Shown piece by piece: positions 8,881 through 17,500 of a stretch of DNA of 64,000 nt. A program made the position numbers and the translations under genes. Source of the DNA: Longitalea arenae (GTDB lineage: Bacteria; Bacteroidota; Bacteroidia; Chitinophagales; Chitinophagaceae). The stretch is taken from positions 1 to 64,000 of the forward strand of contig NZ_JAFFJX010000014.1 of the NCBI RefSeq assembly GCF_016924755.1, given 5' to 3'. The notes under the pieces were generated by a model. The model did no database searches, was not told the origin of the DNA, and was given only the letters and a program-made list of their open reading frames with translations. Within the stretch, counting starts at the first letter, position 1. Each line of letters starts with the position of its first letter.

Positions 8881-10062
8881 CTATGGAAGTTTATCGAAAC
8901 CGCTGCAGCGGCCTCCGGTAAGGCTTAGTTTTTTATTAACAGCGCCATTGGCCAGCTGGTAACTGTAGATGCTGTTTTCCGATCTGCCGGATACGGCAAA
9001 AAGCAACTGATCATTATCATAGCTGCGGATCACGGCGCCATTGGATCCGTATACATCGGGTAAAACAGGCAGCTTGCCAGCACTTGTTTTTTGCGCCAGG
9101 TCGATCCTGAAAAATTGATGGGCGGGCCCGTTGAGCTCATAGGCATCGGCGGGATTCACCAGCGCCAGCGTAAAAGCGAGTCCATTATCGAATAGCGATA
9201 AACCACGGCATTTATAACCGGTGGCAGCATCCAGATCGAGAAACCAGGTGGGATCAAAATCCGTTGCTCCTTTTTTAATGCGAAGGATACCGCTCGGCCG
9301 GTTGGTATACCCAAGGCCAGCCACATAGATATCGCCGTTTTTGTCCATGCTGAATGCATTATACGCATCGAACACACTCCCTGTACGGTGATCCTTTATC
9401 AGTTTCTCCAGTCTGGCAGTGGCCAGGTCTATCACGGCTACATAAGCGGTATCATTGTATTTCTCCACAAAACCGGCTCCTTCATAAAAGACACCCATGA
9501 ATAATTTACCATCCCGGGCTTTCATGCCCAGGTAGTACATCACCGGCGCCTCGGGGCGCAGGATCGCAGCCAGGTCGATCTCGCCGCTGCGCTCCATGGT
9601 GGTGGGGTTGAATTTGATCAGTTTGGCCAGTCCGCCCGCCACGGAAGCATAGGCTTCGGTGGGACTAACAAACGCTACTGTAGAGTAGGTCTTGGCGCCG
9701 GGCACCACCAGCTCGCCTGTTTTTACGGCTTTGCCGCTTTGGTCAAATGTATATTTGGTCATGGTGGCGGGGGAATTATACACGCTCACGTAGGCTGCGC
9801 CGTTATAGGTGATCAAACGGCCATTACCGGCCAGCTCTGTAGCATTGCCATTACCTAGGGAAGCGGTGTCGAAACCGGCCAGTCCCTGGATATAGGTCGT
9901 TTGCGCACTTCCCGTGCCCGCTACCAGCGCAATGGCATATACATTCGCGTCTTTTTGCTGCGGGCCGCCGCCATGGTCGTTTTTGTCGCAACCGCTTAAA
10001 CCCGCAAAAGCGATCAGGGCAGCATATCCGGGGATTCTTAACAGTGTGTTCTTGCTTTTCAT
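8881..10062 (-). CDS. DUF4374-like surface lipoprotein, beta-propeller type
   Basis: A 393-residue lipoprotein. The signal peptide ends in a lipobox with the lipidated cysteine in GLSGCDKND (about residue 25). The remainder looks like a seven-bladed-propeller type fold with regular strand patterns (YAIALVAGTG, ELAGNGRLITYNGAAYVSVY, AVIDLATARLEK). It resembles DUF4374 proteins, which in Bacteroidota usually sit beside TonB-dependent receptors of siderophore type. Here it lies 13 bases after the TonB receptor gene at 10076. It probably binds ligand at the surface or in the periplasm together with that receptor. Confidence 0.7.
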   Translation of the reverse strand: MKSKNTLLRIPGYAALIAFAGLSGCDKNDHGGGPQQKDANVYAIALVAGTGSAQTTYIQGLAGFDTASLGNGNATELAGNGRLITYNGAAYVSVYNSPATMTKYTFDQSGKAVKTGELVVPGAKTYSTVAFVSPTEAYASVAGGLAKLIKFNPTTMERSGEIDLAAILRPEAPVMYYLGMKARDGKLFMGVFYEGAGFVEKYNDTAYVAVIDLATARLEKLIKDHRTGSVFDAYNAFSMDKNGDIYVAGLGYTNRPSGILRIKKGATDFDPTWFLDLDAATGYKCRGLSLFDNGLAFTLALVNPADAYELNGPAHQFFRIDLAQKTSAGKLPVLPDVYGSNGAVIRSYDNDQLLFAVSGRSENSIYSYQLANGAVNKKLSLTGGRCSGFDKLP

Positions 10063-10075
10063 TTTGGAGTTGCTT

Positions 10076-12226
10076 TTATTGTTCTAAAAAGATCCTTGCT
10101 TTCAGGGTAAAGGCGCGGCCGGGCAACTGGACATTGTAATTGTCGTACACCCGTGCATTGCCAAGGTTGTGCACTTCAACACTCAGTGCTGCGCGGTTAT
10201 CGCGCAATGCATAACTGAGCCCTGCCTGCTGCACCCATTGCGTAGGGATCACCGCCTTGGTATCGCGCCGGCCGTCGTTCGACCAGTAGAGGTAAAACCA
10301 ATTCACATAGTTGATCCCATACCAACACTGCAGGGTATGCTGGCGGCGAAAGAGGTTTCGCCGGGTCCATTGCAGTTCGCTATTGGCAAAAAGGAATGGT
10401 TTATTGGGCAATCGCTGGTTATAATAGCGGTCATCGATATTGCCGGTATTCTCTTTCTTCGATCTGTTGATGATATGCTGAAAAGTACCGTTTGCCCAAA
10501 GCGACAAAGACGGTAAGAGCTGGCAGCTGGCTTCGGCTTCTACACCAGCGCTCCGGGCCTTTAAGAGGTTGCGGTATTGTGAGCTCCGGGGTGCGGCCTG
10601 CAGGAAAATAATATTATCAGTAAGCCGGAAAAAGCTGTTAACTGCTGCCGTGAAAACAGTGCGGCTGTACCGCGCCATGAGATTAACATTGTGACTCTTC
10701 TCCGGGAGAATGGAAGGGTTCGCTCTTACCAGGCTGAAATCGCCGAATACTTCCGGATCCTCGGGCAAACGGGTAGCGTATTCATATGATGCTTTGATCA
10801 GCCAGTGACGGTCAAGGTCAAATTTAAAAGCTTCGCTTAGTCCCAATTGTTGTTTTGTCTGACTGGCCGGATGGAAGACCATATTGTCGATAGTGAAACC
10901 GCTTGCATGGTACCAGTAGTATTTGACAGCCGTCGTGCTGGTCATACGTGGAGAAAAGCGGCGCTGCCAGGCAAGGCCCGCCGTATGTTTTTGCATCCGC
11001 ACCCGGTGGCCATAAACATCCTGGCCGTAATAGTTCTCTGCGATCGTGTCTTTGCCTTTACGGGTAAAGTAAGTGCTGGTAACTGAAAAGCTGAATGTAT
11101 TAGTGCTGTCTGCCGTATAATTCAATTGCAGCCGGCCCACCAGGTTCTGCGTGGTAAACAGCAGATCGGTGCGGGCGCTGGCGATCTCGCCATAGGCTAT
11201 TCTTCTTTCATATACTTTTCCATCCCAGGTATAGGCATTGTAGGAGGTATCGAGAAAATGTTCTTTGATGGCGCCTGCGTTGCCATAAAAAGTGATCCCA
11301 AGCCCTGGCAGCAATTCCTGTTTCACGTACCGTATGCCGGCATTAAAGGTTCGTTCATTGCGTGTAACGGCGCCATAGGGTTCCGTCATCACCAGGTTGT
11401 GCTGTACCTCTTTATCCATGCCATAATAGGAAGCATTGACACTGAACAGATCGGCCCATTTCCTTTGCCGGATGCCGGCCTCTACATTCAATTGATGGTC
11501 GCGGTAGCGGTCGTGGAAGCGTTTTATTTTTTGCGTCACCGGGTTGCCCAGCCGGTCGGGCACCTGGGCGGTGATGGGATAATTGTTATCGCTGTAGTTA
11601 ATAAAAGCCCCTGCCTGCAGAAAGAAGCGGTCATTAAAATTCCGGTAGGTATTCACAACGGCTTTATGGGTATTGAAAGAACCAATACTGTAAGCGGCAT
11701 CGGTATAATTATTCAATTGCTGGCGGGTGACAATGTTGATGGCGCCGCCGAGTGCATCGCTGCCCAGTTCGATGGGCACAACGCCTTTATACACTTCTAT
11801 GCGGTCGATGGCATTCACGGGAAAGATGTTGAGGCGATTACCGGCGCCCAGAAAATCGGCGGGGATCCCATTGATGAAATATTTCACCTGGCGGCCGCTG
11901 ATGCCATTGATCGAAAGATCGGCCTTACTGCCCAATCCACCTTCCTGGCGTATACGAACGCCGGGCGACTGGTTGAGAAGGGCCAGCGTGGTGACAGGCC
12001 TGTTATAATATTTCCTTGCGTCGATGACCGTAACGGCACGCGTGCTTTGTTGCAGGCTGCCGGCAGAGCTGGTGCGCACTTCAACTGCTTTCAGTTCCGC
12101 GGTCTTTTTTTTCAGCGTATCGGGCCCTTGCGAAAGGCTGGCGCCTGAGGAAGCAGGCAATTGCGCCTGCACGTTATAGATCATCAGCAGCTTTGCAAGG
12201 AATAATATGCCGGTCAATTGCTTCAT
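10076..12226 (-). CDS. TonB-dependent receptor
   Basis: A 716-residue outer-membrane receptor that would import a bulky ligand with energy from TonB. It has a signal peptide of about 21 residues (ending NVQAQ), then a plug domain (about 45-170: TLALLNQSPGVRIRQEGG, KYFINGIPADFL, NAIDRIEVYKGVVPIELG, DALGGAINIVT) and a barrel to the C-terminus. It lacks the N-terminal SusC-type domain, so it is of the siderophore/metal-receptor style. Its ATG overlaps the stop of the preceding gene by four bases (12223-12226). Position inside the small-peptide operon suggests that the ligand could be the processed peptide or a metal complex of it. Confidence 0.85.
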   Translation of the reverse strand: MKQLTGILFLAKLLMIYNVQAQLPASSGASLSQGPDTLKKKTAELKAVEVRTSSAGSLQQSTRAVTVIDARKYYNRPVTTLALLNQSPGVRIRQEGGLGSKADLSINGISGRQVKYFINGIPADFLGAGNRLNIFPVNAIDRIEVYKGVVPIELGSDALGGAINIVTRQQLNNYTDAAYSIGSFNTHKAVVNTYRNFNDRFFLQAGAFINYSDNNYPITAQVPDRLGNPVTQKIKRFHDRYRDHQLNVEAGIRQRKWADLFSVNASYYGMDKEVQHNLVMTEPYGAVTRNERTFNAGIRYVKQELLPGLGITFYGNAGAIKEHFLDTSYNAYTWDGKVYERRIAYGEIASARTDLLFTTQNLVGRLQLNYTADSTNTFSFSVTSTYFTRKGKDTIAENYYGQDVYGHRVRMQKHTAGLAWQRRFSPRMTSTTAVKYYWYHASGFTIDNMVFHPASQTKQQLGLSEAFKFDLDRHWLIKASYEYATRLPEDPEVFGDFSLVRANPSILPEKSHNVNLMARYSRTVFTAAVNSFFRLTDNIIFLQAAPRSSQYRNLLKARSAGVEAEASCQLLPSLSLWANGTFQHIINRSKKENTGNIDDRYYNQRLPNKPFLFANSELQWTRRNLFRRQHTLQCWYGINYVNWFYLYWSNDGRRDTKAVIPTQWVQQAGLSYALRDNRAALSVEVHNLGNARVYDNYNVQLPGRAFTLKARIFLEQ

Positions 12227-13143
12227 GGTATTTCTGTAATTAATCCTTCTGCGATCATTTCATCATAGGCTGCGCGGTATTTTTCCCGCAAACTGGCCGT
12301 GCTTAGGATGCCATCAGCCGCCTGCCATATTTCCCCTTGCAGGCCTGAAAGGCGCCAGGCAGCCTGCCCTTCGCGCGGCAGTACATACCGCTGTTCTACG
12401 CCATCTTTTGTTTTTTGCAGGAACAGGTGTTGTTGATTGCGCAGGCTACGGGGCTGCTGATAACAATGCAGGGGAATGGTGATCCGCTCTTCGTTGTACA
12501 GCAGGAAGATGCTTTTGCCGGCCGTGTTTACAGTAAGAGACCCGCCCGGCGCCATGTGTATTAGTTCCAGCTTTTCCGGGCGCTCGTGACGCTCAGCCGC
12601 GTACGTAATGAGTTTTGCCGGTACGGGTTCCGGACCGGGATTATGGATCAACAAGTGCTCACCCTCTTCCTGGGAGATGTTCAACTGTTCTATATAAAAA
12701 AAATCTTCGGTGGCAGTGCCTGAATATTTGACCGAACCATCGAGATAGATCTCAGACAAGAGCGTGTATTTGCCAGGAACCGCATCACGGGGTACGGCCC
12801 AGGTAAAATAGTAATGGCGGCCGTTTTGCATATTGGTCAGGAGCTCCACCAGTTTCTCCCGCTGTTGCGGCCCCGTTAAATAAGATGCAAGCACCAGCAG
12901 GGGCGTATATTTTTGGAGGTATTGACCAGTATCATTCGGTTTCAACGGCTCAGGCGCTGAGACCGCAGTGGAAGGCAGCAGCAATACATGCTCTTCAAAA
13001 AGCATATGCGTGTGCCCGTCAGGACTGTTTATACCTATCCGCACCAGGGGGCATACGGCTGCTTCCATACCGGCCGGCAAGGTAATGTTCCAGTGAATGG
13101 TTATCGCGCTGCCACGAATGGCCCGTTTTGGAAAAATGCTCAT
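12223..13143 (-). CDS. Unknown protein with a PqqD-like C-terminal tail, candidate peptide-recognition protein
   Basis: A 306-residue soluble protein without signal peptide; I do not recognise it as a whole. The N-terminal two thirds look like two beta-sandwich modules (IRGSAITIHWNIT; GKYTLLSEIYLDGSVKYSG). The last about 60 residues read like a PqqD-type winged helix or RiPP recognition element: QRYVLPREGQAAWRLSG, EIWQAADGILSTASLREKY, then a helix ending in AEGLITEIP. That pattern (Leu/Trp, IW..ADG, Leu at helix ends, GLI) is typical of PqqD-like domains, but the match is short. It lies between the GRDP-like gene (1-base gap) and the TonB receptor (4-base overlap). By context it could bind the leader of the small peptide. 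Alternative: an unrelated immunoglobulin-like carrier. Confidence 0.5.
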   Translation of the reverse strand: MSIFPKRAIRGSAITIHWNITLPAGMEAAVCPLVRIGINSPDGHTHMLFEEHVLLLPSTAVSAPEPLKPNDTGQYLQKYTPLLVLASYLTGPQQREKLVELLTNMQNGRHYYFTWAVPRDAVPGKYTLLSEIYLDGSVKYSGTATEDFFYIEQLNISQEEGEHLLIHNPGPEPVPAKLITYAAERHERPEKLELIHMAPGGSLTVNTAGKSIFLLYNEERITIPLHCYQQPRSLRNQQHLFLQKTKDGVEQRYVLPREGQAAWRLSGLQGEIWQAADGILSTASLREKYRAAYDEMIAEGLITEIP

Positions 13144-13144
13144 A

Positions 13145-13615
13145 TCAATGTTTGCGAAGGTTCCTGATGGCTTGTTTACTATATCGCTTTGGGTATTCCT
13201 GGAACCACCTGATCACCGTTTCCTGCCCCAGTTGGTCATAGGTAATGCTCATGAAGGTGGCCAGCTTTTCTTTAAATGCTTTTCTTGCGGCAGCGGCATC
13301 AAGGGCCAGCTGCTGCTGTTGTTGCCTCTTCTCCATTTTGCTGGCGGGCAGGTGATGCAGGTAAGCGCCAAAATACCGGTCACAGAACTCCTGATAGGTA
13401 GCCGTGAACAAAATGAAGTTGTGCCACATTTCGTCTATGATAAGCAGTTCATCGGGTATGAATACGCCGGGTTGCCGGCTTATATAAAGGAACTTCTTCG
13501 TTTCGGTAAATATGGCTTCCGCTTCGGTTTCGGATACATCAAACAGATCGGTGAATCGGGCAATCACATCTTCGTTCTGATATTGCAGCAGGGCTGCCAG
13601 GGTAGTGCTTTGCAT
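13145..13615 (-). CDS. GRDP-like (glycine-rich-domain-like) protein, candidate maturation factor
   Basis: A 156-residue soluble protein with no signal peptide. The core block DEMWHNFILFTATYQEFCDR followed by YFGAYLHHLP (about residues 66-95) strongly resembles the conserved motif of the GRDP-like family, with the ordered residues Trp-His, Cys and His-His that could bind a metal. A Gln/Ala-rich helix and a basic C-terminus follow. The frame stays open to a GTG at 13711 inside the peptide gene, but ATG 13615 is better, because it leaves the peptide gene and its hairpin as a normal leader. It is the first large gene after the 39-residue peptide, so it may modify or carry the peptide. The family has no settled biochemical function that I can cite. 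Confidence 0.65.
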   Translation of the reverse strand: MQSTTLAALLQYQNEDVIARFTDLFDVSETEAEAIFTETKKFLYISRQPGVFIPDELLIIDEMWHNFILFTATYQEFCDRYFGAYLHHLPASKMEKRQQQQQLALDAAAARKAFKEKLATFMSITYDQLGQETVIRWFQEYPKRYSKQAIRNLRKH

Positions 13616-13636
13616 GGCAATTGGTTTTAAGTATAG

Positions 13637-13663
13637 GAACAGCGGGGCGATCCCCCGCTGTTC
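13637..13663 (-). promoter_or_regulatory. Strong perfect hairpin between peptide gene and downstream operon
   Basis: A perfect 11-bp inverted repeat, GAACAGCGGGG / CCCCGCTGTTC, with a 5-base loop (13648-13652). It lies 14 bases after the stop codon of the small peptide gene and 22 bases before ATG 13615. No T-tract follows on the minus strand (TATACTTAAAA), so it is not a typical full terminator. A hairpin in this place between a peptide gene and its partner genes usually limits read-through or protects the peptide mRNA, giving excess precursor over enzymes. Confidence 0.75.
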
Positions 13664-13676
13664 TTCTTCATTCAAA

Positions 13677-13796
13677 CTAATCGGGTGTAACGCAGCAATG
13701 GCTGCCGCCACAGCAATGCGTGCTAGATCCGGTCCATGCGTTTTCTCTTTGTTCCAGCAGCGATGCGATCAATACATCCTTGTTGATGATTTCCAT
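13677..13796 (-). CDS. 39-residue His/Cys peptide, candidate RiPP or metallopeptide precursor
   Basis: A small gene on the minus strand, ATG 13796 to TAG 13677. The first 25 residues are a leader-like amphipathic segment (MEIINKDVLIASLLEQRE, then NAWTGSS). The last 14 residues, THCCGGSHCCVTPD, hold all four cysteines and both histidines in an internal repeat, HCC-GGS-HCC. The leader/core split, a Gly-Ser boundary, a hairpin just after the stop and a tight operon with transport genes resemble ribosomally made modified peptides, including copper-binding ones such as methanobactin. The core itself is not methanobactin-like, and no DUF692-type, LanB/LanM, YcaO or radical-SAM maturase is present in the window. 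It could equally be an unmodified metal-binding peptide. The frame is supported by codon pattern and context only. Confidence 0.7.
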   Translation of the reverse strand: MEIINKDVLIASLLEQRENAWTGSSTHCCGGSHCCVTPD

Positions 13797-14032
13797 AATT
13801 AAAGTGTTTAATAGTTAATGCCTACTTTTTTAAAAGAGGTGTTCGGCAGGTGCCTCTATGCCCGGCCGCCGGGTACCACGTGCCGCCAGGCAATTCGGTA
13901 TACCATGGGTTGGTCTATCTTGTTAATAGAAGATGTAAATAAAGTACAGTCATTGTCTGCATGCGTGAAACAGCTATGCAGCCAATACCCGCCTGTCATG
14001 CAACAGGGCAATAGATGTGTTCTGAAAAGTAT

Positions 14033-14368
14033 TTATGCTTGTGGGGGTCCGCGACTATCTGAAACAAATAAGCGATCGGGATTGATGGCCGTGATCAGCC
14101 GGCTGTAGGTTGGCCCGGTGTATACAGGTGCTATCACCAATATTAATTCGCCGGTGAAGGGAGTGTCTTTGGCAAGCTGGAATTCACATATGGAACATTC
14201 GGCGTGTGATAAAGCTCCCTTGATGAATATATTTTCCTGTTTGCAGGAATGGGATGTATTGTAAGAAGCATGGGAGTGGAACGCTTTGGCAAGATGCACC
14301 AGGGTCATTACTGCGACAAGCAGTAAGGCGATCAGTTGTCTGGTATATGCAAGCCTGCGATACATCAA
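14033..14368 (-). CDS. Small His/Cys-rich membrane-anchored protein
   Basis: A 111-residue protein with an N-terminal membrane segment or signal (LIALLLVAVMTLVHLAKAFHSH). An extracytoplasmic part follows with clustered potential metal ligands: HSHASYNTSHSC and HAECSICEFQL. This is the layout of small proteins often found immediately before TonB-dependent metal receptors in Bacteroidota, loosely like DUF2946. It is on the same strand as the peptide operon and ends 236 bases before the peptide ATG, so it may share a transcript. A promoter lies directly at its start (14371-14400). The start codon could be the first or second ATG. Confidence 0.6.
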   Translation of the reverse strand: MMYRRLAYTRQLIALLLVAVMTLVHLAKAFHSHASYNTSHSCKQENIFIKGALSHAECSICEFQLAKDTPFTGELILVIAPVYTGPTYSRLITAINPDRLFVSDSRGPPQA

Positions 14369-14370
14369 AA

Positions 14371-14400
14371 CAAAGATAGGGGAATTTCTATTAAATGCAA
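14371..14400 (-). promoter_or_regulatory. Bacteroidota-type promoter (TTG-N19-TATCTTTG)
   Basis: On the minus strand TATCTTTG (14378-14371) is a perfect TAnnTTTG -7 element, with TTG at 14400-14398 at a 19-base spacing, as expected for the primary sigma factor. It ends only 2 bases before the ATG at 14368, so the transcript would have almost no leader or translation would start slightly downstream. It could drive both the 111-residue gene and the peptide operon. Confidence 0.55.
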
Positions 14401-14500
14401 CAGTGTTGTATTTTCATTTTACCGGAAATCTGACATAAAAAAAGAACTAAGATGAACGGCTTTGATTATGAACCAGCTGTTACCGTTGCCGCTATGCGAA

Positions 14501-14544
14501 ACCGCCTCAACAACCCGGTCGTCACACCAGGCTGTTGAAGCGGT
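14501..14544 (-). terminator. Hairpin downstream of the TcA gene
   Basis: Inverted repeat with arms 14501-14512 and 14533-14544: ACCGC/GCGGT plus TCAACA/TGTTGA around one mismatch. It lies 24 bases after the stop codon of the TcA gene. The T-tract on the minus strand is short (TTT), so termination efficiency is uncertain. Confidence 0.5.
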
Positions 14545-14567
14545 CTTGAAACGTTATAACAATGCTG

Positions 14568-17500
14568 TTACACCACTTTGTATTTCACCACCAGCAAAAT
14601 GTCGTCGATCTTGGTTGCATCGAGGGAATTGCTGGTAGACGCCATCGTCCAGGTGCGCACGAAAATTCCGCTTTGTGCAGAGGATCCCTGCTTCAGTTCG
14701 CCCAATACTGCCACTGGTTCAAAATCAACGGCTTCACCGTTGAGCTGCAGATTCAGCGAACTGAGGTCTACCGTTTGACCGGTTTTCAACTTCAGCAAAA
14801 CGGTCACCGGAACCAATTCGTCAATATCGAGGTTCTTGGCGCTAAGCCAGTAAGGCAGATGGTTGCTGGTGATCTTGAAGTTGACCTGCTGCGTATCGGC
14901 ATGTAATAATTTATGGAACTCAGTAGAGAAATCGGCCTTCATACTGATCAGTTTAAAGAAGCCGGTTCCGTTCTCCTGCGTTTTAATGATATCGTCGAAA
15001 TGACTGTTCAGTTCCGATTTCACTTTAGTGCCTAATACCGCCCCACCCTGCCGCGCAGTATAACGTACATGCAGGATCACATCGCCGATGCTATTGAAAT
15101 CGAAATTTTTGAAATCCTTGTTCAGTTCCAGTTTCCATTCGCTCACAGCGCCATGTCCTTCGAAAGGTAAATAGCGTTCGTCGCGCAGGTTTACATCAAA
15201 CAGACCACTATCATTCTGGCCCGAGCTGGTGACTATTTGCTGAATAGAAGAATAATTGAAGGTAAAGCGGCTGTCATCTTCCACGGGACCGGCCGGCATA
15301 TAATTACCGGAAGCATCGGCCGTTACCCGGGTGCGGCTCTTCAGCAAGGTAAGCGTACAGTTCACGTTGCTGTATGGACCAACAATACAAGGTATGCTGA
15401 TCGCTACCGATTTAATGCGGCGGAAATAATGACCCGGGTAATCGATATCGAAGATCTCTTCAGGCAGGGCTATAAAACAAACCCCGTTTTGTTTCAGCTT
15501 CAATAATGCCACCGGATCGATCTGGTTCAATGAAATATGCTTTGATAATTCAAACTCGCGTTTGTTCTTATCATAGTAAGAAGCGTCGAGCCGTTTGAGA
15601 TCCAGCGCCAGTTTTTCGCCGGCCACCAAGCCTTTCTTCAAACTGTCCCAATAGGTAGATTGTATGAAGGTGGAATCGGGAATACCCAGTTCGTAGCGGT
15701 AACATCTTTCTGCCCGTTTCGACATATCGAATGCCAGCTGATAACTTTGGAAATAAATGCCCGATACCTGGGTGATCATCCATTCGTACAATTGCTGGTT
15801 GGTGAACTTTCTGCGCATGTACTGGTGCGTTTCCTTCGACTGCTCGATCTGCAATTGCTGGTTATCCAGTTCTTTCTGGGCGATATCGCGCCGGATCTCT
15901 GCCACCACGATCTGCTGGTCTATTTGTGCGATCTCCTTGTTGGCGGAGCGCACCTGGAAATCCCAGTCTTCCTGGCGTCTTTGATAAGACCCCTGCGTGG
16001 AGGCCAGGCCTGCGCCTTTGTCGAGGGCCGCCGCAATGGCCGACATGGTCTTGGTTGCGATCTCGGCTGCATCGCCGAACTGCACGCCACCGATATCGAC
16101 GGTCACGTGGGGGGAACCGCCAAAACCCGAGGCGCCGGCCACAAATTGCGGGATCGCTTTTAACCCACCTGCCAGGATATAACCGGCTGCAATAGCCGCA
16201 TCGAGCACCGTGCTGGCAGTGGACAGGGAGAATGCGACGATCTCGGCCGGGTTCATATAATCGAGTGAAGAATAATAATCCAGTTTCTCCTGTACCACCG
16301 CCTTCGTTTTATTCAGCTGTTCTATATTGGCGATGGCTTCAGTTACCTGCGTCTGGCGAACGGCTTTTACGGCTTCGTGCATGCGGATCTCCTGGGCGGA
16401 GCGCAATAAGGCCATTTCTTCGGCATCCCGTTTTTCCAGAGCGCTCAGCAATGCACCACCCAGTGATTTCACCTCACTGCAGAACTCGTTGGCTTTTTGC
16501 AAACAGGTACTGAAGCGGTAGTATGGCAATGGCGCATTCAATCCGGAGATAGCTGCTCCCAGGTTCACCCCCGATGCCACGGCTTTTACCAGCAGACCCG
16601 GATCGATCGGCGGGTCGAACAAGGCCAGGGATCTTTCTATACCATCGATATTCATCGAGTGCCTGATCTTGAACAGGCGATCGGCGATGGTACTGCGATA
16701 ACCGAGCAGTTTTTCATTCGAAGGCAAACAGAAATAAAAGACGTCAATATCGGGCAAATTGCCGCTGCCGCCATTATTGAATTCCTGCACATCGTCGGTG
16801 AAATAAGGGATAAAATTCTCCACTTCAATCAATGCATTCGAGAAGGTATCCAGCTTCGTCTCCAACTGGTTGTAATTCATCACCGGCACTTCGAAGAAAT
16901 TGGGGATGGTTTTCGGTTTGGGCCCCAGTATTACGGCAGCCAGGATGTATAACTGGGAAGCTGCCGTGATATTCTCCCGCGTATCTGTTCTGAACAAATT
17001 GTCGCCCCAGGCAATCAGGTTTTCCAGGTATTTCATCACCGTGGATTTCTGGTAAGCCACAGTTCTGAACTGGGCAATACGGTGGGGCTGGAAGGGATTT
17101 CGCCGCCAGTCGTCCACATCCTTGATGAGGTCGGCATCGCCGCCATTGATCATATTCAGGATCTGGTCGATGCGCTGGTTGATATAGTCCTGGTTCGAGC
17201 GCACAAAGAAGGGTTTGGTATTCCAGAACCGTTGGGGTGAGCTATGGGAAGAAGCGTCCGTCGGGTTGAAGATATAATGATACCAGCGCATGGCCTCTTC
17301 GAACTGTTGGTTATTGCTGAGCTTTTGCGCGATCATCATGGGTGCATGATAAAACAGTTCCCAGTTGTATTGGCCATAACTGCCCCAGGCATTGAAATCC
17401 ATGGTCTCTTTGGGATAACCGGGACTGGTAAGCGTATCGGGATCGAGCGGGTTAGGCACTACCCTGGTATCTTCCGAATTTACCAATGCAGTAGGTGTAT

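Noticed and set aside
11126-12148. A 340-codon plus-strand frame opposite the TonB receptor gene
   Set aside because: It is the antisense of a well-supported receptor, with low-complexity Ile/Gly content and no recognisable domain. Several similar long antisense frames opposite the barrel, Tc and toxin genes were left out for the same reason.
13145-13711. Longer version of the GRDP-like gene starting at GTG 13711
   Set aside because: It would overlap the peptide gene in another phase and translate through the hairpin. ATG 13615 gives a normal gene with the family motif intact.
13856-13999. A 47-codon minus-strand frame with two Cys and three His just upstream of the peptide gene
   Set aside because: It lacks a leader/core pattern, has no spacing or composition like the 39-residue gene, and its Trp/Arg-rich end looks like random translation. 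I could not support a second precursor.
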